From the NCBI GenBank assembly GCA_041547565.1, contig JBFEUI010000010.1:1-42753 (forward strand): 42,753 nt of DNA, given 5' to 3'. The translations under genes and the position numbers were made by a program. Below, one piece after another: positions 7,719 to 14,872 of this stretch. The stretch is from JBFEUI01 sp041547565. Its GTDB lineage: Bacteria > Pseudomonadota > Gammaproteobacteria > Thiohalomonadales > Thiohalomonadaceae. The notes below the pieces were generated by a model. The model did not search any database. It was given only the letters and a program-made list of their open reading frames with translations, and was not told the DNA's origin. Each line of letters starts with the position of its first letter. Within the stretch, counting starts at the first letter, position 1.

Positions 7719-8300
7719 ATGAAGAAGTATGCATGGTTTCTGGTGTTTCTCCCGGCACTGTTCATCGGCGCCGGCGCTGTGTTCGGCGACAACGATCACT
7801 CTGGCCGCACTGGGGCAGATGATGATAAGGGGAACGGCTGGTGGCGCGAATCGCGGCTCGATGTAGCACCGGTCCGTAACGAGCCCTACCAGTCAGAGTG
7901 CGGCAGCTGCCACTTTGCCTATCAACCCGGTCTGCTTCCGGCGCGTTCATGGCAGGCGATGATGGGCGATCTGGCGAACCACTTCGGCGACAATGCCGAA
8001 CTTGATGAGACGGTTCAACAACAGATACTCGACTACCTGGTCGACAACGCCGCTGACAGGAGCCGGTACAAACGCTCGCGACGGATAGACGGTTCGCTGC
8101 ACGCCAACGATATTCCCCTGCGCATTAGCGATACCCTATACTTCAAGCGTAAGCACCACGAAATTCCGCAGCGTCTGGTGAAGGGCAACAGGCAGGTCGG
8201 CAGTTTCAGCAACTGCGCCGCCTGTCATCGCCGGGCCGGCAGCGGCTCCTACAATGAGCACGAGGTCAACATTCCCGGTGTCGGGCTGTGGGACGATTAA
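7719..8300 (+). CDS. Diheme cytochrome c, DHC family (copy 2)
   Basis: A 193-residue exported diheme cytochrome with heme motifs CGSCH (61-65) and CAACH (166-170). It is a paralogue of the 6715 gene and shares CHFAYQPGLLPARSW and the C-terminal IPGVGLWDD. It differs by an acidic, Gly-rich stretch after the signal peptide (about residues 24-40) and a more basic middle. I chose the ATG at 7719, with GGAGG upstream, over a GTG at 7704. Two DHC copies flank the SHP gene in the same operon. The duplication suggests two electron-transfer steps or partners, but that is inference. Confidence 0.92.
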   Translation: MKKYAWFLVFLPALFIGAGAVFGDNDHSGRTGADDDKGNGWWRESRLDVAPVRNEPYQSECGSCHFAYQPGLLPARSWQAMMGDLANHFGDNAELDETVQQQILDYLVDNAADRSRYKRSRRIDGSLHANDIPLRISDTLYFKRKHHEIPQRLVKGNRQVGSFSNCAACHRRAGSGSYNEHEVNIPGVGLWDD

Positions 8301-8303
8301 ACC

Positions 8304-8600
8304 GTGAAACCTTATTTGCTATTGCTGCTTTTTTCCGGCCTCGCGCTCAATGCCGTGCGCGTCGCGGCCGGTGATGATCATACCCGCGCCAGGGAACTGG
8401 TCGAAGCGGGGGAGATCATACCGCTTGAACAGCTGCTGGAAAAACAGCTATCGGGCAAACAGCTGCGCATATTGGAGGTTGAGCTGGAGTCGGAGGACGG
8501 CACCCTTGTGTATGAGATCGAGATACTCGACGAAAAAGGCACGGTGCGTGAACTGTTGTTCGATGCACGCACCGGCACACCGCTCGGTGAGGAGGATTAA
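8304..8600 (+). CDS. Small exported PepSY-like protein
   Basis: A 98-residue protein with a signal peptide (PYLLLLLFSGLALNAVRVAAG) followed by one PepSY-like domain, with ILEVELESEDGTLVYEIEILD and a closing VRELLFDARTGTPL. It starts at a GTG three bases after the DHC2 stop, with only a weak ribosome-binding site (GGACGA). Its stop overlaps the ATG of the response regulator by one base. Small PepSY proteins are often encoded beside two-component systems and redox membrane proteins. Here it could sense or modulate in the periplasm for the adjacent histidine kinase; that role is inferred from position only. Confidence 0.8.
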   Translation: MKPYLLLLLFSGLALNAVRVAAGDDHTRARELVEAGEIIPLEQLLEKQLSGKQLRILEVELESEDGTLVYEIEILDEKGTVRELLFDARTGTPLGEED

Positions 8601-9268
8601 TGCGTCTGCTACTGGCAGAGGATGATACCCGCCTGGGTGAACGCCTGAAGCAGGACCTGAAACGTGCCGGCTATGCCGTCGACTGGGCAGACAACGGCAT
8701 CGATGCCGAATTTCAGGGTATCGAGGATCCCTATGACGCCATCATCCTCGACCTCGGCCTTCCAGGCCGACCCGGCCTGGAGGTACTCAGAAACTGGCGC
8801 CAGCAGCAGCTCAAAACCCCGGTGATCGTCCTTACGGCACGCGATGCCTGGCACGAGCGTGTCGACGGCCTGAAGGCGGGCGCCGACGACTACCTGGGAA
8901 AGCCGTTTCACCTGGAGGAACTGCTGGCACGGCTCGATGCGCTGCTGCGGCGCCGCCACGACCACCCGGGGCAGGCGCTGAGTGTCGCCGGCCTGACGCT
9001 CGACGAGGAACGCCAGGAGGTCACCCTACCCTCGGGTGAGGTCCATCCCCTGACCGGCACGGAATTTCGCCTGCTGCGCTACTTCATGAGTCACCCCGAC
9101 CGCATCCTCTCCAAATTCCGTCTCACCGAACACGTCTACGAGGGCGACACTGACCGTGACAGCAACGTCATCGAGGCCTACATTAAACGGCTGCGCCAGA
9201 AGATAGGCAAATCCTATATCGAGACACGGCGCGGGCAGGGCTACCTGTTTGTCGGGAGCGGCAATTGA
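8600..9268 (+). CDS. OmpR-family response regulator
   Basis: A 222-residue regulator. The receiver domain (1-115) has acidic residues Glu7/Asp8/Asp9, phosphoacceptor Asp51 (ILDLGLPG), Thr79 and Lys101 (LGKPF). A winged-helix DNA-binding domain (about 125-220) carries HPLTGTEFRLLRYF and the ending IETRRGQGYLF. It resembles the QseB/PhoP subgroup. The ATG overlaps the TAA of the PepSY gene, with GAGGAGGA upstream. Its stop overlaps the kinase start. The candidate target is the direct repeat at 6064-6083, since this class binds repeats with about 11-bp spacing. This is local control of the cytochrome operon by inference. Confidence 0.95.
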   Translation: MRLLLAEDDTRLGERLKQDLKRAGYAVDWADNGIDAEFQGIEDPYDAIILDLGLPGRPGLEVLRNWRQQQLKTPVIVLTARDAWHERVDGLKAGADDYLGKPFHLEELLARLDALLRRRHDHPGQALSVAGLTLDEERQEVTLPSGEVHPLTGTEFRLLRYFMSHPDRILSKFRLTEHVYEGDTDRDSNVIEAYIKRLRQKIGKSYIETRRGQGYLFVGSGN

Positions 9269-10608
9269 ACTCGCTGGAACGCCGTCTGCAGATCGGGCTG
9301 GGCGTCAGCCTCATGATACTGATGCTGCTGCTCGGCTGGTTGCTGCAGTCGACGATCAAGCAGATGACCGTGCCCTTCGTAAGTTCGCGCCTGACCCATG
9401 ACGCAGAAAGCCTGCTTGCCGCACTGCAAGTGAGTGTCGGCAACAGTGTGACACTGAGCAATAACCGCATCGGCGGCATCTACGAACAACCGCTCTCCGG
9501 TCACTACTACACCATCCTGATCCCCGGTAACGAGACGCTACGCTCACGATCACTGTGGGATACCGAACTGGATGTGGCCCCCCTCTCCCCCGGCAACAGC
9601 CACCTGTGGCACACGGCAGGTCCGGCCGGCCAGACGCTGTTGATAAAGTCAGCGGGCTTCCTCAAGCAGGACATCCCCATCACTATCGCGGTGGCCGAGG
9701 ACATGAGCCCGCTACGGGCGCAGATGCGGAACTACACCCTCATCTTCACCCTGCTGACACTCGGCCTTATCGCCGTGCTGATCATGATACAACGGAAAAT
9801 TATCCGGCGCTCATTCTCTCCACTCGACCAGTTGCGTGAAGAGATCCACAAGCTGGAACAGGGTCAGATAGACACATTGACCGAAGAGGTACCGACAGAG
9901 GTGCGTCCGCTGGTCACCGAGGTCAACCGCCTGCTGGAGTTGATGGGGCAGCGCCTGCAACGTTCACGCAACGCACTGGGCAACCTGGCCCATGCCCTGA
10001 AAGGTCCGCTGAACCTGCTGACCCAGATTGCGGACAACGAAACAGTTTCAACCCAACCCGCGCTCAGAGATGAACTCACCGAACACACGCAGACACTGCG
10101 TCGGCTCATCGAGCACGAACTGAAACGCGCCCGGCTGGCCGGTTCGGGCGGGCCGGGACAGCACTTCTGCCCTGCCGAGGAACTCCCCGCCCTGGCCGAA
10201 CTGCTGCAACGCCTGTATGACAACAAGGGGCTGACCATCGACTACAGTTATCCCAAAGGGGTGCTTGGCGAAACGGACCGGGACGACATGCTGGAACTTA
10301 TCGGCAACCTGGCGGACAACGCCTGCAAATGGGCCGCCAGCCGGGTACGCTGCACCGTGCAAGGCAACGACACAATCACCATTAGCGTCGAAGACGACGG
10401 TCCGGGATGCAGCGAGGCACAACTCGCCGCCCTCACCCGGCGCGGCAAGCGGCTGGATGAATCCGTGCCGGGACACGGCCTCGGCCTGGCCATCGTCGAC
10501 GATATCGTCACACTCTACCACGGCGAACTGCACTTTGACCGTTCCCCCGACCTGGGTGGACTGCGTGTCCGGATCAAACTGCCCGCCCTTGTGCGCACCT
10601 CCGGCTGA
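9265..10608 (+). CDS. Membrane sensor histidine kinase (PhoQ/QseC-like)
   Basis: A 447-residue kinase. TM1 spans residues 10-28, a periplasmic sensor region about 30-155 and TM2 157-176, followed by a HAMP-like linker. The phosphoacceptor is His243 in NLAHALKGPLNLL, closer to the PhoQ type than to the common HELRTPL. The ATPase domain shows the N box LIGNLADNACKWA, the G1 box EDDGPG and the G2 box GHGLGLAIVDD. It starts at a TTG that overlaps the regulator stop, with GGGAG six bases upstream. The signal is unknown. The association with SHP and DHC suggests redox, oxygen or a reactive nitrogen or oxygen species. Confidence 0.93.
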   Translation: MNSLERRLQIGLGVSLMILMLLLGWLLQSTIKQMTVPFVSSRLTHDAESLLAALQVSVGNSVTLSNNRIGGIYEQPLSGHYYTILIPGNETLRSRSLWDTELDVAPLSPGNSHLWHTAGPAGQTLLIKSAGFLKQDIPITIAVAEDMSPLRAQMRNYTLIFTLLTLGLIAVLIMIQRKIIRRSFSPLDQLREEIHKLEQGQIDTLTEEVPTEVRPLVTEVNRLLELMGQRLQRSRNALGNLAHALKGPLNLLTQIADNETVSTQPALRDELTEHTQTLRRLIEHELKRARLAGSGGPGQHFCPAEELPALAELLQRLYDNKGLTIDYSYPKGVLGETDRDDMLELIGNLADNACKWAASRVRCTVQGNDTITISVEDDGPGCSEAQLAALTRRGKRLDESVPGHGLGLAIVDDIVTLYHGELHFDRSPDLGGLRVRIKLPALVRTSG

Positions 10609-10687
10609 TACCCGGCAACACATCCCGCAGGGAAAGTGTGCCTTATTATTTGTTAAACTCCGTGTTTTCCCCAAGCGCAGGAATCCC

Positions 10688-11530
10688 ATGAAACGAGTCG
10701 GTGCCCACGTCAGTGCAGCGGGCGGTGTAGAAAATGCGCCGCTCAATGCCATGAAGATCGGTGCAAAGGCCTTTGCCCTGTTCACCAAGAACCAGCGCCA
10801 GTGGAAGGCAAAACCGCTGAGCGACAACAGCATCCATGCATTCAAGGAGAACCTGCAGCGGGCCGCGATCGCCGCCGAACATGTACTGCCGCATGACAGC
10901 TACCTGATCAATCTCGGCCACCCGGACAGCGAAGGGATTGGGAAATCACGTGCCGCCTTTCTCGATGAAATGCAGCGCTGCGAACAACTGGGACTGAAAC
11001 TGCTGAATTTCCATCCGGGCGCCCATCTCGAGCGCATCAGCGAGGCGCAGAGCCTCGACCTTGTGGCCGAATCGATAAACATCGCCCTGTCGCAAACCGC
11101 AGGCGTCACAGCGGTAATCGAGAACACGGCCGGCCAGGGCACCACCCTCGGATACCGTTTCGAGCACCTGGCCCACATTATCGACAAGGTCGAGGACAAA
11201 TCGCGGGTCGGCGTCTGCCTCGACACCTGCCACACCTTCACCGCCGGCTATGATCTGCGCACCGCGGAGGTTTGCGAGCGGACCTTCCGCGAATTCGAAC
11301 GGATCGTTGGCTTTGGCTATCTGCGTGGCATGCACCTGAACGACTCCAAACCGGAACTCGGCTCGCGTGTCGATCGGCACGACAGCCTGGGCAAGGGCAA
11401 ACTGGGCCTGGAGGTATTCCGTTACATCATGAACGACGATCGCTTTGATGAAATACCGATGGTGCTGGAGACCATTGACGAGAGTATCTGGCCCGAAGAG
11501 ATCGAACTGCTGTACGGCATGGTTGAATAA
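10688..11530 (+). CDS. nfo: Deoxyribonuclease IV (AP endonuclease)
   Basis: A 280-residue endonuclease IV that cleaves abasic and oxidised sites in DNA in base-excision repair. The metal-binding signatures are clear: RVGAHVSAAGG at the N terminus, HPGAHL, VIENTAGQG, CLDTCHTFTAGYD and MHLNDSK. The length matches the family. The frame stays open upstream into the kinase region, but the ATG at 10688 is the conserved start (MKRVGAHVS). It follows the kinase by 79 bp and is probably transcribed separately. The next gene begins 9 bp after its stop. Confidence 0.96.
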   Translation: MKRVGAHVSAAGGVENAPLNAMKIGAKAFALFTKNQRQWKAKPLSDNSIHAFKENLQRAAIAAEHVLPHDSYLINLGHPDSEGIGKSRAAFLDEMQRCEQLGLKLLNFHPGAHLERISEAQSLDLVAESINIALSQTAGVTAVIENTAGQGTTLGYRFEHLAHIIDKVEDKSRVGVCLDTCHTFTAGYDLRTAEVCERTFREFERIVGFGYLRGMHLNDSKPELGSRVDRHDSLGKGKLGLEVFRYIMNDDRFDEIPMVLETIDESIWPEEIELLYGMVE

Positions 11531-11539
11531 CCCGCCGGC

Positions 11540-12493
11540 ATGAATTCAATGTCGCAGCACAAGCCCTACTTTCCCATCAGCCGCTACTACTACGAGCGCT
11601 TCGGCGAGAAGGTCTACAAGGTCTCGGTCAGCATCGCCGAGAGCTGCCCCAACCGCCAGCCCAACGGCAGGCTGCTGCCGTGCATCTTCTGCGACGAGTG
11701 GGGTTCAGCCGCCTACCACCTGGAACGCGACAAGTCGCTGATCGAGCAGATCACCATTAACCGTGAGCGCATTGCCCGGCGCTATCGCGCACGCAAGTTC
11801 CTGGTCTATTTTCAGGCCTACACTAACACCTTTGACCGGGTGGAGCAGCTGCACCGGCGCTTCGATAGCGCGCTGGCCCAGGAGGGCGTGGTCGGTCTGG
11901 TTCTCGGCACCCGCCCCGACTGCCTGCCGGCCAGGATGATGCCGCTGCTAAGGGACTTTCACGAACGCGCCTATGTCGGCGTCGAACTGGGGGTGCAGAC
12001 ATTTGACGACGACCAGCTACAGTTTCTGCAACGCGGCCACGACAATGCCCGCAACCTCGACGCCATCCGGCGGCTGCACGAGCAGGCCGCAGTCGATATA
12101 GGCATACACCTGATGTTCGGCCTGCCCGGCGAAACGGACGAAAGCATTATCGAGACGGCGCACACCGTCAATGTCCTGCCGATCTCCAATGTCAAGCTGC
12201 ACAACCTGCACGTGCTGGCCAACACGCCACTGGAGCAGCTCTACCGGCGCGGCGAGTTCACACCGATCGAACTGGAGCAGTACGCCCGGCGGGTGATGCT
12301 TTTTCTGCAGCACCTCTCCCCCGATATCGCCGTACACCGTCTCGCCGCGGTGGCCAGCCGCTGGGACGAGCTGGTAGCCCCGTCATGGACCCGGGAGAAG
12401 ATGCGCCCCAGCCAGTACATCGAGGACATGCTGAAGCGCCACGGCAGTTTCCAGGGCGAGCACTTTCAGGCCCATAGCCGCCACTACAGCTAA
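11540..12493 (+). CDS. TIGR01212-family radical SAM protein (YhcC-like)
   Basis: A 317-residue radical SAM protein. The 4Fe-4S cysteines lie in the unusual long-spaced motif of this family: SCPNRQPNGRLLPCIFC, with 11 residues between the first two cysteines and two between the last pair. Further family features are LVYFQAYTNTF, LGTRPDCL, VGVELGVQT and HLMFGLPGET. The reaction is not established for the family. It starts 9 bp after nfo and is probably co-transcribed. Transcription ends at the strong hairpin at 12503-12537. Confidence 0.88.
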   Translation: MNSMSQHKPYFPISRYYYERFGEKVYKVSVSIAESCPNRQPNGRLLPCIFCDEWGSAAYHLERDKSLIEQITINRERIARRYRARKFLVYFQAYTNTFDRVEQLHRRFDSALAQEGVVGLVLGTRPDCLPARMMPLLRDFHERAYVGVELGVQTFDDDQLQFLQRGHDNARNLDAIRRLHEQAAVDIGIHLMFGLPGETDESIIETAHTVNVLPISNVKLHNLHVLANTPLEQLYRRGEFTPIELEQYARRVMLFLQHLSPDIAVHRLAAVASRWDELVAPSWTREKMRPSQYIEDMLKRHGSFQGEHFQAHSRHYS

Positions 12494-12502
12494 TACGTCA
12501 GC

Positions 12503-12537
12503 CAAAAAAAAACGGGGCCATACGGCCCCGTTTTTTT
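12503..12537. terminator. Bidirectional rho-independent terminator
   Basis: The stem CGGGGCC (12513-12519) pairs with GGCCCCG (12524-12530) around an ATAC loop. Runs of A before and T after it allow termination from both strands. It lies between the convergent YhcC-like gene and fccB. Confidence 0.92.
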
Positions 12538-12553
12538 ACTGCCTGTGGCTCTA

Positions 12554-13849
12554 TCAGCCGAACATATCGTCGGTGATATTCTCGAACCAGCCGTGGGCAT
12601 ACTGGCTCTCGCGCTTGAGGGCCATCTTGGAGGCGTCCTTGGGTGTCAGGCCGCCGGCGCCCTTGACCTTCTCGATCATGTTTTTCTGCTTGTCGTAGTT
12701 GTAGACGACACTGACAGAAATACCATAATCCTCGCCAATCACGCTGTAACAGGTGTTCATGTAGGACGGATCACCCGGTGCGCGATCATTGAGCAGATCA
12801 GCCACGGCAGCGGCACAGACCTTCGCCTGCACGTTGGCGCTGTAGCCCGACTTGGGCATCTTCGAGGCCGCACTGGCATCACCGATGACGTGAATATTGG
12901 GATGAATGGTGGACTCGAAGGTCTGCTTGTTGACTGGGCACCACTCGCCCTTCACCAGGCCGGCGACATAGGCAAGCTTGCCTGCCTTCTGAGGCGGTAT
13001 GACATTGATCACATCGCCCTTGAAGCTCTCCACCGCACCCTGCACGCTCATCGCGCCCGCATTGACCCCTTCGATCTTGCCGCCCTGGGCGGCCGAGACC
13101 CACTCGATCATGCTATTGTCGGTGCCGTAGCCGTAGAGGCGTTTCCAGCCCTGTACAAACAGGCCCTGCTTGGAGAACTTGTCCTTGCTGTCGAGGATCA
13201 GGATCTTCGAGCGCGGCTTGTTGTATTTCAGGTAGTGTGCAATCTGGCTGGCACGCTCATACGGTCCCGGGGGACAGCGGAACGGATTGCCGGGAGGGGC
13301 GATGATCACCGTGCCGCCATCGCGCATCGCCCGCAGCTGGTCACGCAACGTGACGGTTTGCGGACCGGCCTTCCAGGCGTGCGGGATCTTCTCGGCCACA
13401 CCCGCGTCATAGCCCTCGATGGCCCCCCACTTGAAATCGACACCGGGTGAGACGATGCAGCGGTCATAGTTAAATGTGTTCCCGCCTTTAGTGGTCACGG
13501 TACGTGCCTGGGCATCGATACCGGTCACCATGTCGTGCACCACCGTGATACCGCGTGCGGCAAGGCGCTCGTAACCAAAGGTGATGGACTCATAGCTGCG
13601 CACACCACTGAGCACCTCGTTACTCATGAAGCAGGTATGGTAGTTCTTGTTGGCCTCAATCAGTGTCACATCGATGTTGGCATCCATCATCGTCAGGTAT
13701 TTGGCCGCTGTGGCACCACCCGAGCCGCCACCGATCACCACCACTTTTTTTCTGGCACCGGTATTCATACCGGCACAACCGGCGAGCGCACTGCCTACGG
13801 CAACACCGCCACTCAGCTTGAGAAAATTACGTCTGTTGATAGTAGTCAT
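12554..13849 (-). CDS. fccB: Flavocytochrome c sulfide dehydrogenase, flavoprotein subunit
   Basis: A 431-residue FAD protein that oxidises sulfide in the periplasm with FccA. A Tat signal (RRNFLKL at residues 6-12) precedes the dinucleotide fold GGGSGG. Cys73 (HTCFMSNEV) matches the cysteine that binds FAD covalently in the Allochromatium enzyme. Cys192 (RCPPG) and Cys367 (NTCYSV) match the redox-active disulfide: the spacings 73-192 and 192-367 agree with the known 42-161-337 within one residue. The C-terminal GWFENITDDMFG is typical. The ATG at 13849 gives a standard Tat leader; another ATG lies nine bases upstream. It starts 14 bp after fccA ends, and a terminator follows. Confidence 0.95.
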   Translation of the reverse strand: MTTINRRNFLKLSGGVAVGSALAGCAGMNTGARKKVVVIGGGSGGATAAKYLTMMDANIDVTLIEANKNYHTCFMSNEVLSGVRSYESITFGYERLAARGITVVHDMVTGIDAQARTVTTKGGNTFNYDRCIVSPGVDFKWGAIEGYDAGVAEKIPHAWKAGPQTVTLRDQLRAMRDGGTVIIAPPGNPFRCPPGPYERASQIAHYLKYNKPRSKILILDSKDKFSKQGLFVQGWKRLYGYGTDNSMIEWVSAAQGGKIEGVNAGAMSVQGAVESFKGDVINVIPPQKAGKLAYVAGLVKGEWCPVNKQTFESTIHPNIHVIGDASAASKMPKSGYSANVQAKVCAAAVADLLNDRAPGDPSYMNTCYSVIGEDYGISVSVVYNYDKQKNMIEKVKGAGGLTPKDASKMALKRESQYAHGWFENITDDMFG

Positions 13850-13863
13850 TCTTTCCATTCCCC

Positions 13864-14448
13864 CTATTGCTGGCTGCCGTAGTAGTTGAGCAGGGCCTCA
13901 ATACCCTGTTGGCCATGTGCCTCCATGACCGCCTTCACCCTTTTTCTCATCTTTTTCGGTGCCTCACGCCAGCCGGCTTTGAAATCTTCCATGCTGTGCT
14001 GCATGTAGATGATGGACTGGCCGGCCAGCACGCCGCCATCGTCGGCCTTTTTACCACCATCCTCATGGCACTTGTTGCAGTACTCGAAATGCAGTTCCTT
14101 ACCCAGTGACACCTGTGTCTGGCGGTAGGCCTGACGCATCGGCTTCATCGGCTGCCGGGCAAAGTAGCGCGCCATTTTTGCGATCTCATCGTCGCTATAG
14201 CCCTTGGCAATACGATCCATAACCGTTGCCTTGCGCTCTCCGCTCTTGAACGCCTTCATGGTGTCAACGAAGTACTCCTCCGAGTTACCGGCAATACTGG
14301 GTGTATAGGCGACACTGGAACCGTTGGTACCGTGACATGCGGCGCAGGTTTGCGACAGCATTTCCGGGCTCGCGCCTGCGGCCAGTGCCAGCGAACTGCC
14401 GGTGAGCCCCCCGACCAATATCAGCCTGGTTACTAACTTTAGTGACAT
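13864..14448 (-). CDS. fccA: Flavocytochrome c sulfide dehydrogenase, diheme cytochrome subunit
   Basis: A 194-residue exported diheme cytochrome c (c4-like), the electron acceptor partner of FccB. It has a signal peptide (residues 1-23) and heme motifs CAACH (35-39) and CNKCH (124-128). Each half resembles a class I cytochrome domain: GYSDDEIAKMARYFA in the first and an AGQSIIYMQHSMEDFKAG region in the second. GGAGAG lies shortly upstream of the ATG. It is the first gene of an fccAB operon, with a long and structured upstream region (14449-14807) that probably holds regulatory sites. Confidence 0.93.
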   Translation of the reverse strand: MSLKLVTRLILVGGLTGSSLALAAGASPEMLSQTCAACHGTNGSSVAYTPSIAGNSEEYFVDTMKAFKSGERKATVMDRIAKGYSDDEIAKMARYFARQPMKPMRQAYRQTQVSLGKELHFEYCNKCHEDGGKKADDGGVLAGQSIIYMQHSMEDFKAGWREAPKKMRKRVKAVMEAHGQQGIEALLNYYGSQQ

Positions 14449-14561
14449 TGCTTACTCTCCTTTGGTGACCCATTAGGCGGTGCCGAAAACGGTACCGGTT
14501 TATGGGCATTTTTTATTAAGCCTGTATGGCCCATTGTTCTTCAGCATGGATTTGTGCTCTA

Positions 14562-14596
14562 CAGTCGTCGTTATGCGCTGCAGTTGTTGTTATACG
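14562..14596 (-). repeat. Imperfect tandem direct repeat upstream of fccA
   Basis: CAGTCGTCGTTATGCG (14562-14577) and CAGTTGTTGTTATACG (14581-14596) match at 13 of 16 positions and start 19 bp apart, about two helical turns. They lie 114-148 bp upstream of the fccA start, a common distance for an activator site. Confidence 0.45.
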
Positions 14597-14640
14597 GAAA
14601 TTTGTTGATCGCGATGTGCCCTCCCTGTGAGTTACTGCAC

Positions 14641-14672
14641 GCAGGCCCTTGCTTCCTGTAACCGCGGCCTGC
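14641..14672. repeat. Inverted repeat upstream of fccA
   Basis: GCAGGCC (14641-14647) and GGCCTGC (14666-14672) form a perfect seven-base inverted repeat around an 18-base spacer. It could be an operator or a hairpin in a 5' leader. No function can be assigned. Confidence 0.35.
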
Positions 14673-14807
14673 CTGTTATGGTGTGCTTGTATATTTGTTA
14701 ATAAGTAATTTATTGATTTCTTAATAGTTTTATCCCTGTATAGCGTCCGATAATACCGAAATGGCTCTGTGTTTCAACTGTTGAGATTTATCAGGCCTGA
14801 AAACGAA

Positions 14808-14834
14808 AAAAGGCCCCGCCAAGCGGGGCCTTTT
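14808..14834 (-). terminator. Rho-independent terminator of guaB
   Basis: AAAAGGCCCCGC (14808-14819) pairs with GCGGGGCCTTTT (14823-14834) around a three-base loop. On the minus strand a run of Ts follows the stem. It lies 39 bp after the guaB stop and separates guaB from fccAB. Confidence 0.92.
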
Positions 14835-14872
14835 CATCGTATCCGTTGAAACAAATTGAAACAGCTTCAACC

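Larger units (their letters stand above)
14449..14807. other. Long intergenic region upstream of fccA
   Basis: No gene is visible here. The region holds a pair of imperfect direct repeats (14562-14596), a seven-base inverted repeat (14641-14672) and a very AT-rich stretch (about 14686-14733) with several possible -10 hexamers. It ends at the guaB terminator. The length and the repeats suggest regulated transcription of fccAB on the minus strand, but I cannot place one promoter with confidence. Confidence 0.6.

Noticed and set aside
14713..14726. Possible FNR/CRP-type site upstream of fccA
   Set aside because: Only one half-site (TTGAT) matches; the second half (TAATA) does not fit ATCAA.
12554..14872. 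Pseudogene or remnant of guaA downstream of guaB
   Set aside because: No part of the region resembles GMP synthase; it is filled by fccAB and a regulatory gap.
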